Shown in pieces: positions 16,083 through 25,398 of a DNA stretch of 64,000 bases. The notes under the pieces are model-generated. The model was not told the DNA's origin. It saw only the letters and a program-made list of their open reading frames with translations, and ran no database searches. This DNA comes from MGBC163016 sp910588905 (lineage in GTDB: Bacteria > Actinomycetota > Coriobacteriia > Coriobacteriales > Eggerthellaceae), in the NCBI GenBank assembly GCA_948616985.1, contig CAPGDO010000002.1, forward strand, positions 124,001 to 188,000. The letters run 5' to 3'. Each line of letters opens with the position of its first letter. Positions within the stretch are counted from its first letter, which is position 1. Both the position numbers and the translations under genes were made by a program.

Positions 16083-18900
16083 CAAGCACCTCCGCGCAGC
16101 GGGCGCAGACATCCGGATGTCCATCGTCGCCGCCAAGCTCACGATGATTCCAGCAGCGTTCACATTTGGAAAGATCGGTATGGGTGATGGTGGCCTTGAG
16201 CTCATCACCTGCCTCGAAGGCGACCGAAGCCACGATGAGCAGCTCGCTCACCACCCCTTCCGGTTGCCGCTCTGCCACCTCTCGCACCTCATCAGGGGCT
16301 GTCACTACGACAGCCGCCTCCTGGCTCTTCTTGATGATGCCCTGGTCACGAGCCTCTTCCATGGCCTTCGTCACCGCGTCGCGCAACGCGAGGAGCTGGG
16401 TGAAGTCCGCCTCCACAGTCGCCCCTGCATCCTCGGGCATGGCTGGCTGGAAGTCCTGGGGCTTGGGCCATCCGGCAAGCTGCACGCTGAAGGGCCTTCC
16501 CTCGCCACGCATGCCCTCCGGATAGTGCTCCCAGACCTCATCGGTGGTGAAGGAGAGTACCGGTGCCAGAACGCGCACGAGGACCTCCAACACGTCAGCC
16601 AAGACCGTCTGTACGGCACGACGACGGGGAGAATCCGCTGCCTCGGAGTAGAGACGGTCCTTCGTTGCCTCCATGTAGATAGCCGAAAGGTCATTCACGA
16701 TGAAATCATAGACTGCTCGGTAGACCTGATGGAAGCGGCAATCCTCATAGGAGCGGGTCACATCCTCCAAGAGCGCCCGGGTGCGGACACAGGCCCACTG
16801 ATCCAAGGGTTCCAATCCATCCCAATCCTGGATGGCCACATCATCGCTGAACCCATCCAAGCTGCCCAAAAGGAAGCGGAAGGTATTACGGATGCGACGA
16901 TAGGCCTCAGAGGTGCGCTTGAGGATATCGTCAGAGATGCTCACATCCTGGGAATAATCCACACTGGCTACCCACAGGCGCAGCACATCAGCACCGTACT
17001 TGCTGATGACCTCTTCTGGATCGATCCCGTTGCCCAAGGATTTGGACATCTTCTTGCCCTCTTCGTCCACCGTGAACCCACAGTGCATGACAGACCGATA
17101 GGGCGGCGTACCATAGGCGCCTACGCTGGTGAGCAGCGAGGACTGGAACCAACCGCGATGCTGGTCAGACCCCTCCAGGTACATATCTGCCGGGAAACGC
17201 ACGCCCTCATCGGCCCGATGGCGAAGGACGCTGGTATGGGATACGCCGGATTCCCACCAGACATCGAGGATGTCCCGCTCCGGCACCACGTCAGCGCAAC
17301 CGCACACGGAGCACTTCACACTGGAAGGCAGGTAGTCCTTGGGATCTTGGGTGAACCAAGCATCAGAGCCATCCCGTTCGAACAGCTCTATCACCGCATC
17401 GAAGGTCTCACGGGTAGCCACGGTGGAACCGCACTTCGCGCACTTGAACACCGGCAGCGGAACGCCCCAGGACCTCTGACGGGAGATGCACCAATCAGGC
17501 CGGTCGGCCACCATGGCACCGATGCGCCGAGACGCCCACTCGGGGATCCAGGTGACCTCTTCGTTGATGGCGATGAGCGCCTCTTCGCGCAGGCTGTTCT
17601 TGTCCATGGAAACGAACCACTGGTCCGTCGCCCGGAAGATGACCGGTTCATGGCAACGCCAACAATGGGGATAGGAGTGGTTGATCTCCTTGGCAGCCAC
17701 CAGGGTGCCCTGGTCCCGCAGCCACTGGATGATCTTCGGATTCGCCTCCGTCACCTCAAGGCCCGCGAAGGGACCGGCCTCATCGGTCAGGACGCCATTG
17801 TCATCAACGGGCATGAGGATGGGCAGGTCGAACTCCAGGCCCACCCGGTAGTCGTCCTGGCCATGACCAGGGGCGGTGTGCACAGCACCGGTGCCCGTAT
17901 CCAGGGTGACGTGATCGCCGTAGATGACCTTGCCCGTGAGGTCATGGCGGATAGGAGCCGTGTAGGTCAGCCCGAAGAGCTGCTTGCCCTTCACGCGCAC
18001 CGGCTCACCGTCACTTCCGGCAAGGAGATGGACATCCTCCCAGCCTGCGACCTGAGCCACCTCTTCCACCAGTTCCTCGGCCATGATGTAGCTCTTGCCA
18101 TCCGCCTGCACCAATACGTAATCAGCGTCAGGAGCCAATGAAACGGCCACATTGGCCGGAAGCGTCCAAGGGGTGGTGGTCCAGATCAGGATGGAGGCAT
18201 CCTCCCCTGCTCCAGCCGCTTCGAACACACCGGGGATGGAATCCAGCTTGAAGGCCACATAGATGGAAGGCGATACCTCATCCCCATATTCGATCTCTGC
18301 CTCAGCCAAAGCGGTATGGCAATGGATGCACCAGTGGATGGGCTTGCGACCCCGATAGATGGAACCCTTGAGGTACATGTCCCGGAACAGCTCCACATTG
18401 CCCGCTTCGTAGTCAGGGGTGTAGGTGAGATAGGGATGCTCCCAATCAGCGTTCACCCCCAAGCGCTTGAAGCCATCTCTCTGGATATCCACATACTTCG
18501 TAGCCCAATCCCGACAGAGCTTGCGCAGCTCAGGCAGGGATGTCTTCGCCATCTTCTCGGGCCCCAAGGTCTTCTCGACCATATGCTCGATGGGCTGGCC
18601 GTGGCAGTCCCAACCGGGGATATAGGGGGTGTAGTACCCCCGTTGGGCATGGGATTTATTCACGAAATCCTTGAGGATCTTATTGAAGGAGTGGCCGATA
18701 TGGATGGGGCCGTTCGCATAGGGAGGCCCGTCATGCAGGATGAAGGACGTTCCTTGAGCGTTCTTCTCCAGCACCTTCCAGTACAGCCCGTTCGCCTCCC
18801 ATGCCTCTAGGCGCTTCGGCTCATTCTGGGGAAGGTTCCCACGCATGGGGAAATCCGTCTGAGGAAGGTTCATCGTGTCCTTGTAATCAGCCATCTTCAT
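16066..18900 (-). CDS. ileS: Isoleucyl-tRNA synthetase
   Basis: Charges tRNA-Ile. 944 residues, full length, class I. HIGH appears in GPIHIGHSFNK near residue 67, KMSKS in KKMSKSLGNG near 605, and the editing domain lies between. The C-terminal zinc finger CERCWNH...CARC is complete, as in the bacterial type (IleS1). The promoter region of about 70 bases is too short for a T-box, so tRNA-sensing control is not indicated. Start ATG 18900 or 18894. Confidence 0.97.
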   Translation of the reverse strand: MKMADYKDTMNLPQTDFPMRGNLPQNEPKRLEAWEANGLYWKVLEKNAQGTSFILHDGPPYANGPIHIGHSFNKILKDFVNKSHAQRGYYTPYIPGWDCHGQPIEHMVEKTLGPEKMAKTSLPELRKLCRDWATKYVDIQRDGFKRLGVNADWEHPYLTYTPDYEAGNVELFRDMYLKGSIYRGRKPIHWCIHCHTALAEAEIEYGDEVSPSIYVAFKLDSIPGVFEAAGAGEDASILIWTTTPWTLPANVAVSLAPDADYVLVQADGKSYIMAEELVEEVAQVAGWEDVHLLAGSDGEPVRVKGKQLFGLTYTAPIRHDLTGKVIYGDHVTLDTGTGAVHTAPGHGQDDYRVGLEFDLPILMPVDDNGVLTDEAGPFAGLEVTEANPKIIQWLRDQGTLVAAKEINHSYPHCWRCHEPVIFRATDQWFVSMDKNSLREEALIAINEEVTWIPEWASRRIGAMVADRPDWCISRQRSWGVPLPVFKCAKCGSTVATRETFDAVIELFERDGSDAWFTQDPKDYLPSSVKCSVCGCADVVPERDILDVWWESGVSHTSVLRHRADEGVRFPADMYLEGSDQHRGWFQSSLLTSVGAYGTPPYRSVMHCGFTVDEEGKKMSKSLGNGIDPEEVISKYGADVLRLWVASVDYSQDVSISDDILKRTSEAYRRIRNTFRFLLGSLDGFSDDVAIQDWDGLEPLDQWACVRTRALLEDVTRSYEDCRFHQVYRAVYDFIVNDLSAIYMEATKDRLYSEAADSPRRRAVQTVLADVLEVLVRVLAPVLSFTTDEVWEHYPEGMRGEGRPFSVQLAGWPKPQDFQPAMPEDAGATVEADFTQLLALRDAVTKAMEEARDQGIIKKSQEAAVVVTAPDEVREVAERQPEGVVSELLIVASVAFEAGDELKATITHTDLSKCERCWNHRELGGDDGHPDVCARCAEVLDGLGR

Positions 18901-18997
18901 GCCTCTTCAACTGTGATCCGTGGTTTTTGCGCAAAACAGTAGAAGTATAGTGGAAGCGGACATCTCCGTGGGTGGGATCAAGGCTTCCTCCTCATCT

Positions 18998-19027
18998 TTG
19001 CCAGGGGATGCAGCCAGGTGGCATAAT
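18998..19027 (+). promoter_or_regulatory. degV promoter
   Basis: TTGCCA (18998-19003), 18-base spacer, CATAAT (19022-19027), one mismatch to consensus in each box. Transcription would begin near 19034, 50 bases before ATG 19086. The rest of the 185-base gap to ileS holds no other feature. Confidence 0.6.
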
Positions 19028-19085
19028 ACGGAGCACAGCGGCCGCATCGGACCCGTCTCAAGGCGGAGGCGAAAGGGATAGGACC

Positions 19086-19958
19086 ATGGGATACAGGATC
19101 GTCACAGACTCGAGCTGCAATCTTCCGGAGAGCATGATAGACGCCTTCGATCTGCACATCTTCCCGCTCACGTTCATGGTCGATGAGGTGCAATACCAAA
19201 GCTATCTCAAGGGTCAGGTGACAGACCTCTCACAGTTCTACACCATGATGCGCGAAGGCAAGGTCATCACCACCTCCTTGCCGAACCTCCAGGAAGCAGA
19301 CGAGGCGCTGCGGGAGATCCTGGATGCAGGGGATGACATCCTCTACATCGGCTTCTCCAGCGGGCTTTCTGGCACCTACGAGGCCATCGCGCTCCTGATG
19401 GGGTCCCTTGAAGCCGAATACCCGGACCGCAAGATGCTCTCCGTTGATAGCCTGGCTGCTTCGGGGGGTCAGGGACTGCTGGTCTGGTATGCCGCGAAGA
19501 TGCGGGACGCCGGGGCCTCTATGGATGAGGTCTACCAGTGGGTCATGGATAATCGCCTGCATCTTGCCCATTGGTTCACGGTAGATGACCTCATGTTCCT
19601 CTTCCGGGGTGGACGCGTATCCCGCACCAGCGCCTGGGCCGGTACCATGCTCAACATCAAACCGGTCATGCATGTAGACGATGAGGGGCACCTCATTCCC
19701 CTGGAGAAGGTGCGCGGACGTAAGAAGTCCCTGAATGCCCTGGTAGAGCACATGGCTCAAACGGCGAATGCACCGGTAGCGGACCAGACGGTCTTCATCA
19801 CCCATGGGGATTGCATCGAAGATGCCGAATACTTGGCGAAGGCCGTGCGTGAGCGGTTCGGTGTGACCGATATCATGATCAATTACGTTGATCCGGTGAT
19901 AGGCGCTCACTCTGGTCCGGGCACCATGGCTCTATTCTTCTTAGCCTCAGAGCGCTAG
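19086..19958 (+). CDS. DegV-family fatty acid-binding protein
   Basis: DegV/FakB proteins bind a fatty acid; in Firmicutes FakB presents it to the kinase FakA for phosphorylation and entry into phospholipids. 290 residues from ATG 19086, behind AAAGGGA. Typical blocks: IVTDSSCNLP at the N-terminus, TSLPN, and GFSSGLSGTYEAI near residue 90. The frame runs 114 bases further upstream but covers the promoter. No fakA is seen in the window. It is a monocistronic gene. Confidence 0.92.
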   Translation: MGYRIVTDSSCNLPESMIDAFDLHIFPLTFMVDEVQYQSYLKGQVTDLSQFYTMMREGKVITTSLPNLQEADEALREILDAGDDILYIGFSSGLSGTYEAIALLMGSLEAEYPDRKMLSVDSLAASGGQGLLVWYAAKMRDAGASMDEVYQWVMDNRLHLAHWFTVDDLMFLFRGGRVSRTSAWAGTMLNIKPVMHVDDEGHLIPLEKVRGRKKSLNALVEHMAQTANAPVADQTVFITHGDCIEDAEYLAKAVRERFGVTDIMINYVDPVIGAHSGPGTMALFFLASER

Positions 19959-19969
19959 GGCTTCAGGCA

Positions 19970-20998
19970 TCAGTTGAACTTGAATATCCTCTGGGCCAGG
20001 TGATAGCCGCCCAGACCTGCCTTGCGACCTAATTCCGTAGGCAGATTCGTGCCCACATTCAGCACATTGGTGCGCACTCGCCTATAGAGCGGCATCGAGG
20101 CGTCCTTCAGGTATTCCCAGATATCAGCCAGCTTCTCGTTGTCTTCCTCGGTATTGCCCATGCGCAGGAACACCGAGCAGATGCACATCATCATGGACAG
20201 GTAGCTCTCCATGTATTTGCGCAGACGGCGAGGCTCCACCGCCATGACGTCTACCGCATCTATCATGGTCTTGGTGACACGGAGCTGTTGGTCGATGCGC
20301 TTCATCATGGTGGCTTCATTCACGGATTGGTCCTCGCGGCCGATGAAGTAGCGATACATATCCACGTTCAGGTAGTACATGGTCTTCACGTGAGGGAGCG
20401 GAACATAGACGAAGACGTTGTCTACATAGAAGCAATGCTCCGGGAGCTTGAGCCCCATCTCCTTCAGAAGCTCCGTCCGATAGATCACCGAATGCATGAG
20501 CAGATAGTGGGATGGCCCGAAGCTGCCCACCTCTTCCCAGCCGAACTGACGACCCTCGGGGAGGATGCCGTCATAGTCCATGACCACTTGCTTGCCTTCA
20601 TGCACCTTCTCATAGACGTAATTGGCGATGACCATGTCCGTAGCGCTTGCTGGAGCCCCCGCTTGGGAGCGCAGGTAGGCCATCACTGGACCCATGGCAT
20701 CCTGATCCAGCCAATCGTCTGAATCCACCACTTTGAAATAGGTGCCCGTGGCATTGGCGAGGGCTGTATTCACAGCGCTCCCATGACCGCCGTTGCCCTT
20801 ATGGATGGCCCGCACCCTATCAGGCTCTTGCTCCTGCCAAGCCTGAGCGCGCTCAAGGGTAGCACCGTCATCAGTGGAACCGTCATCTACGATGAGCACT
20901 TCGATGTCATCTCCGGTAGCCAGAAGCGACCGGATGCATACATCCATGTACTCAGCAGAGTTGTAACAAGGGACACCGTAGGAGAGCGTCTTCGCCAT
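19970..20998 (-). CDS. Family 2 glycosyltransferase
   Basis: Inverting GT-A transferase acting at the cytoplasmic face on a cell-surface glycan. 342 residues from ATG 20998 (GTG 21010 with AGAGGGG just upstream is possible). Nucleotide-sugar motifs: LIVDDGSTDDG near 36-46 and the metal-binding VVDSDDWLD near 90. The middle of the protein (HSVIYRTELLKEMG, FYVDNVFVYVPL) fits EpsH/WaaE-like enzymes with accessory helices. It follows the UDP-galactopyranose mutase at 8 bases or less, so the donor may be UDP-galactofuranose or UDP-galactose; that is inference. Confidence 0.87.
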   Translation of the reverse strand: MAKTLSYGVPCYNSAEYMDVCIRSLLATGDDIEVLIVDDGSTDDGATLERAQAWQEQEPDRVRAIHKGNGGHGSAVNTALANATGTYFKVVDSDDWLDQDAMGPVMAYLRSQAGAPASATDMVIANYVYEKVHEGKQVVMDYDGILPEGRQFGWEEVGSFGPSHYLLMHSVIYRTELLKEMGLKLPEHCFYVDNVFVYVPLPHVKTMYYLNVDMYRYFIGREDQSVNEATMMKRIDQQLRVTKTMIDAVDVMAVEPRRLRKYMESYLSMMMCICSVFLRMGNTEEDNEKLADIWEYLKDASMPLYRRVRTNVLNVGTNLPTELGRKAGLGGYHLAQRIFKFN

Positions 20999-21006
20999 AG
21001 GACGCC

Positions 21007-22242
21007 TCACCGCCCCTCTTCGGTCTGCTCCTCCAAGATCTGCTGAGAGAGATCCAAGGCCAGCCCGATGATCCTGTCCATGTTGTAATAGCGGTATTCC
21101 GCCAGACGTCCCAGCGGATGGAAGTTCTCCAATGACTGGGTCAACCGCAGGTAGCGCTCATAGTGGAGGCGGTTCTCATGACCCAAGATGGCGTAATAGG
21201 GGATCTGGGTCTCCGGATCCTCATAGGCCCGGGAGTACTCCCGCATGATGGTGGTCTTATCAGACTTCTGCGCCGTGAGCCGCTTGAACTCCGTTGCTCG
21301 GGTATAGTCCTCCGTGACCGTGTAGTTCACCGTAGCGCAGGGCAGCTTGTATTCCTCGTCATAGGTCTCGTAGACGAAATCCAGCGTGCGGTAGGGCAAG
21401 CGGCCGAACCGTCCGCAGAAGAGCTCATCCAGCGGACCCGTATAGACGATGGGCCCTTCGAAGGGCACGCCCTTCACATTGATGGCCGACAACACGGCAT
21501 CCTCGGAATCATCCTCGAATTCCAGGTCGAAGACGCTCACGGCATCCGTTTCCAGGCAGATATCGATGCCCTCATATCCCAACATCTCTTCGAACAGGAC
21601 CGTATAGCCCAGAGAGGGCATCCCCTGATAGGTGTCCTGGAAGTAACGATCATCCCGAGAGATGAAGACGGGGACGCGCCCTGTCACCGATGGGTCCACC
21701 TCTTCGGGAGTGAGCCCCCATTGCTTCTGGGTGTAGTAGAGGAAGACGTTCTCATAGACGAAATCAGCCACTTCAGCCAATTCCGGGTCATCGGCATTGC
21801 GCAGCTCCGTGATGGTCACCTTGCGCTCGTCGCCGAACCGCTCGATGAGCTTGTCTATCAGATGCGCCGCCTTCTCTTCCCCGAAGGCTATCTCCATGGA
21901 GTTCTTGTTGAAAGGCACGGGCATATAGGTGCCATACCAATCGGCCAGCACGTGGTGCTGGTAGGCTATCCAGCCCGTGAAGCGCCGTACGTAATCGAAA
22001 GCCCGCTTATCGTTGGTGTGGAAGATATGCGGCCCGTAGCGATGCACCAGGATGCCCGCTTCGTCATGCTCGTCATACATGTTGCCAGCGATATGCGGGC
22101 GCTTCTCCAGCACCAGCACGCGCATGTCGCCACGCTCAGCCAATTGGCGAGCGGTGACCGCGCCAGCGAACCCGCTGCCAACGACGATGGCGTCATAGAC
22201 GGAGATGTCAATGTCTTTGAACTGGCAGAGGTTGAGAGCCAT
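21007..22242 (-). CDS. glf: UDP-galactopyranose mutase
   Basis: FAD enzyme converting UDP-galactopyranose to UDP-galactofuranose for surface polysaccharides. From ATG 22242, preceded by GAGGAG, it has 411 residues. The dinucleotide fold VVGSGFAGAVTARQLAERG starts near residue 20, followed by EKRPHIAGNMYDE and the active-site stretch HRYGPHIFHTND. The C-terminal part (KYERYLRL-like region, YRYYNMD) matches the family. The frame is open to 22413 over the ABC gene, which is noise. Probably co-transcribed with the glycosyltransferase behind it. Confidence 0.94.
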   Translation of the reverse strand: MALNLCQFKDIDISVYDAIVVGSGFAGAVTARQLAERGDMRVLVLEKRPHIAGNMYDEHDEAGILVHRYGPHIFHTNDKRAFDYVRRFTGWIAYQHHVLADWYGTYMPVPFNKNSMEIAFGEEKAAHLIDKLIERFGDERKVTITELRNADDPELAEVADFVYENVFLYYTQKQWGLTPEEVDPSVTGRVPVFISRDDRYFQDTYQGMPSLGYTVLFEEMLGYEGIDICLETDAVSVFDLEFEDDSEDAVLSAINVKGVPFEGPIVYTGPLDELFCGRFGRLPYRTLDFVYETYDEEYKLPCATVNYTVTEDYTRATEFKRLTAQKSDKTTIMREYSRAYEDPETQIPYYAILGHENRLHYERYLRLTQSLENFHPLGRLAEYRYYNMDRIIGLALDLSQQILEEQTEEGR

Positions 22243-22291
22243 AGAGATCAACTCCTCAGGTCGTCTGTCGAACAGAAAGGATGCTTGCAGA

Positions 22292-23026
22292 TCAGCTGAT
22301 GTGCCCCAAGAAATCCCGGGTGCGCTCAGACTTCGGATGGTCGAAGACCTCGTCTGGAGTACCTTCCTCCACGATGAGACCACCGTCCATGAAGACCACA
22401 CGGTCGGCCACATCCCGAGCGAAGCCCATCTCGTGGGTCACCACGATCATGGTCATGCCCCCCTCGGCCAAGCGCCGCATGACACCTAGGACATCGCGGA
22501 CGAGCTCAGGATCAAGGGCACTGGTAGCTTCGTCGAAGAGCATCACATGAGGATCCATGGCCAGCGCACGGGCAATGGCCACGCGTTGTTGCTGGCCGCC
22601 GGAGAGCTCCGCGGGCTTGTAATCGACCCGCTCTCCGAGCCCGACCTCCTCCAAACGTGCGATAGCCACCTGCTCGGCCTCTTCGGCGGAGCGCTTGAGC
22701 ACCTTGCGTTGGGCCAGCATCACATTCTTCTTGGCCGTCAGGTTCGGGAACAGATTGAAGCTCTGGAATACCATCCCCAGTCGGCTGCGTACCTCGTTCA
22801 GGTTCGTATGCTTATCACAGACATCCACATCCTCGAACCAGATATGGCCAGACGTGGGTTCTTCCAGACGGTTGATGCAGCGCAGCATGGTGGACTTGCC
22901 ACTGCCCGAAGGCCCCAGGACCACCACGACCTCGCCCCGCTGGACCTCCAGGTTGATATCCCGCAACACGGTGTTATCACCGAAGGTCTTCTCTAGATTC
23001 TGTATGCGGATGACCGGCTCAGACAT
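22292..23026 (-). CDS. Polar amino acid ABC transporter, ATP-binding protein
   Basis: ATPase of an uptake system of the GlnQ/ArtP type. 244 residues. Walker A GPSGSGKST at about 38-46, Q-loop VFQSFNLFPNLT, signature LSGGQQQRVAIARALA, and Walker B VMLFDEATSALDPE with following HEMGFARDVADRV are all canonical. Overlaps the permease gene by 8 bases. Dimerises on the inner face of the permease; substrate class inferred from sequence type and the binding protein. Confidence 0.95.
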   Translation of the reverse strand: MSEPVIRIQNLEKTFGDNTVLRDINLEVQRGEVVVVLGPSGSGKSTMLRCINRLEEPTSGHIWFEDVDVCDKHTNLNEVRSRLGMVFQSFNLFPNLTAKKNVMLAQRKVLKRSAEEAEQVAIARLEEVGLGERVDYKPAELSGGQQQRVAIARALAMDPHVMLFDEATSALDPELVRDVLGVMRRLAEGGMTMIVVTHEMGFARDVADRVVFMDGGLIVEEGTPDEVFDHPKSERTRDFLGHIS

Positions 23027-24452
23027 CCTTCCCCCTCATCTTCGCACCAAGCGAATCCCTCGCGATGACCTGAGGCCCATGGCTGAAGCCCTCGCTCAGC
23101 CGCATGGACCTTGCCACGGCTGCTTCGCTCCCCTCGGCAGCCACAGCTCCCACCGTGCCTGAGAGGGACGCAGGGGTCTTCTCAGGCAGGTTGTTCTGAC
23201 GACGCCGCTTGGGATGGCCGCCCACCAAGCGCTCCTCCATGTGGTTGATGGCTTTGGTGAGCGGGATGGTCACGATCAAGTAGAAGCACGCTGCCACGAT
23301 GTAGGGCGTTACGTTACCCGTAGCCGCGGTGATTGTCTTGGAGTACATCATGATCTCCATCACGCCCACGGCAGCCAGCAGGGAGGTATCCTTGTACATC
23401 AGGATGAACTCGCTTGTCATGGTGGGGATCACTCGCCGGAACGTCTGCGGGATGATGACGTAGATCATGGTCTGAGCACCGTTCATCCCCAAACTGCGAG
23501 CCGCTTCGAACTGGCCCTTGTTGATGGACTGGATGCCGGCACGGAAGATCTCAGCCAGATAGGCACTGGAATTCATCACCAGCACCACTACGCCCAGCAC
23601 GAAGTTGTCCATCTGGATGCCCAGGAGCGGCAGTCCGAAGAAGGCGATGTAGATCTGCAGGAACAGCGGTGTGCCGCGCACGACGTTGATGTAGAGAGAG
23701 CCGATGGCGCGGGCGAAGCGGTTCTTCGCCATGCGCAGGAACGACCAGCAAAGCCCCAAGGGTATGGCCACGGGGAAGCTGATAGCCACGAGCCCCAAAG
23801 CCAAAAGCCAGCCCCAGAACACTGAAGGTACCGTCGTGACGATGATGGTGGGGTCGAAGAAGAGATGGAGGAACTTGTTGGAATTCCACGCTTGGACCCA
23901 AGGCTGCTCCGCCAACCAACTGGCCATCTGCTCCGGCAGCGTGGTCCCGATGACCGTGACGGTCTTGCCCGCATCGGGGATATCGGCGGTGGTGCCGTTC
24001 ATATCTGTATAGGTGCCCGCAACGCTATAGGTTCCGCCATCAGGTGGGAATTGGGCATTGTTCAGTTCCAACATGATCATGGAACCCGCAGGGGCACCCT
24101 CATCGAAGGTGACGATGACCGATGTGCCATCTTCGGCCACATTCGCAGGAACGCTGATGCGCTTGAGACCTTCCAGCACGGTCACCGTGACCCCATCGGC
24201 GGGCAGCTTGGATCCTTCGGGCAGCGTCAGGGTGACGCTCTTGACGGATTCATCCTCAGCGGATTGACCTTGCCAGGTGATACGCGTGTTCGTGGCGCCC
24301 ATGACCCCATCAGCGCCATCTTGGTTGCTCTTGGCCGTGAAGCGCTCAGTGGTCAGACCGAAAGCCTGCACCGGCAATAGGCACAGGGCCAGCGTGACCA
24401 GCAGCAACAGAAGGGGCAGGCGCAAGCCTGCCCCTTTGAGTGTGTCCTTCAT
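23019..24452 (-). CDS. Amino acid ABC permease with extra N-terminal extracytoplasmic domain
   Basis: 477 residues from ATG 24452, one base behind the binding-protein stop. Residues 1-30 look like a signal peptide or anchor (RLPLLLLLVTLALCLLPVQAFG). Residues about 35-170 are Thr/Val/Gly-rich and beta-like, with two similar halves (SVTLTLPEGSKLPADGVTVTV and the TVTVIGTTL region). The HisM/GlnP-type permease follows from about 200, with five spans, VRGTPLFLQIY and the EAA loop AARSLGMNGAQ. A charged 60-residue tail ends it. Ordinary permeases of this type have 220-270 residues. The added domain would face outside and could dock the lipoprotein or pre-bind substrate; that is inference. Confidence 0.85.
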   Translation of the reverse strand: MKDTLKGAGLRLPLLLLLVTLALCLLPVQAFGLTTERFTAKSNQDGADGVMGATNTRITWQGQSAEDESVKSVTLTLPEGSKLPADGVTVTVLEGLKRISVPANVAEDGTSVIVTFDEGAPAGSMIMLELNNAQFPPDGGTYSVAGTYTDMNGTTADIPDAGKTVTVIGTTLPEQMASWLAEQPWVQAWNSNKFLHLFFDPTIIVTTVPSVFWGWLLALGLVAISFPVAIPLGLCWSFLRMAKNRFARAIGSLYINVVRGTPLFLQIYIAFFGLPLLGIQMDNFVLGVVVLVMNSSAYLAEIFRAGIQSINKGQFEAARSLGMNGAQTMIYVIIPQTFRRVIPTMTSEFILMYKDTSLLAAVGVMEIMMYSKTITAATGNVTPYIVAACFYLIVTIPLTKAINHMEERLVGGHPKRRRQNNLPEKTPASLSGTVGAVAAEGSEAAVARSMRLSEGFSHGPQVIARDSLGAKMRGKDV

Positions 24453-24453
24453 G

Positions 24454-25278
24454 CTACTCAGCGGTGACACCGAACCACTTCTCATAGATCTCATCATAGG
24501 TACCATCTGCCTTGACCTCAGCGATAGCGTCATTCAGAGCCTGGGTGAGTGCCGGGTTATCCTTGCTCACGACAATGGCGTACTGCTCACCGGTGGGGAT
24601 CTCCTCGATGATCTCCATATCCGTGTAAGCGTTCTTCACGTAGTACTGGACGACCGGCAGGTCAGAGGCGATAGCGTCTATCTGCCCGGACTGCAGTGCC
24701 GCGAACACGGCGGTCATCTCATCAAAGGGGATGACCTCGGCGCCTTCGATGTTCTCGACAGCCCAGTCATAGCCGGTGGTGCCGGACTGAGCACCGATCT
24801 TCTTGCCCGCCAGCTGATCGACATTGGTGTAACCCGAATCCTTCATCACGACGATGCCCTGATTCGAATCCATGATGACCTCAGTGAAGTCGATCTCCTT
24901 CTTGCGGTCCTCGGTCACGGTGAAGCCAGACACGCCCACATCAGCCTTGCCGCCAGCGGTGATTATGGGGATGATGGTATCGAACTTGGTGGAGGGCAAG
25001 TATTCCGCTTCCACGCCCATCTTCTCTGCCAGAGCCTTCATGAGGTCCACTTCGAAGCCCACAGCCTCTTCGCCTTCAAGGTTCTCGAAGGGCGGGAAGT
25101 CCAGGGAGGCTGCGATGGTGAGCTTGTCTGGATTGACCAGCACGATCTCTTCGGTGGTCTCAGCGGCAGAACTGGATGACGCGGCAGATGAGCTGCTGCC
25201 GCCTGAGCAGCCAGCAAGGCCCAGAGCAGCCACCATCATGCCAGCGCAGATGGCGACTCCGACGTTCTTGATCTTCAT
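24454..25278 (-). CDS. Amino acid-binding lipoprotein of the ABC transporter
   Basis: Captures a polar amino acid and hands it to the permease. From ATG 25278, behind AGAGGAAA, it has 274 residues. A lipoprotein signal ends in LGLAGC with lipid-modified Cys 24, then a Ser/Ala linker (to about 42). The SBP_bac_3 domain follows: LTIAASLDFPPFEN, GFEVDLMKALAEKMG, DVGVSGFTVTEDRKKEIDFT, GAQSGTTG, and EKWFGV at the end. First gene of the binding protein-permease-ATPase operon. Histidine, glutamine, cystine or arginine cannot be told apart by eye. Confidence 0.94.
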   Translation of the reverse strand: MKIKNVGVAICAGMMVAALGLAGCSGGSSSSAASSSSAAETTEEIVLVNPDKLTIAASLDFPPFENLEGEEAVGFEVDLMKALAEKMGVEAEYLPSTKFDTIIPIITAGGKADVGVSGFTVTEDRKKEIDFTEVIMDSNQGIVVMKDSGYTNVDQLAGKKIGAQSGTTGYDWAVENIEGAEVIPFDEMTAVFAALQSGQIDAIASDLPVVQYYVKNAYTDMEIIEEIPTGEQYAIVVSKDNPALTQALNDAIAEVKADGTYDEIYEKWFGVTAE

Positions 25279-25398
25279 AGGTTTCCTCTCTCTTCCTGAT
25301 CGAATACAGGACATTATGGGATAAAACCAGCGCCAATGGGCGGGATATCGCGTTTCGGGTTCGTAACAGATGATGAGAGGGGCATCGCTGGGGAGGGG

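Noticed and set aside
15916..18141. 741-residue plus-strand frame
   Set aside because: Lies antisense inside ileS; long because GC-rich codon usage leaves the opposite strand open.
18901..18998. T-box riboswitch before ileS
   Set aside because: Space is too short and no AGGGTGG-like antiterminator block is visible; the same holds before glyQ and gltX.
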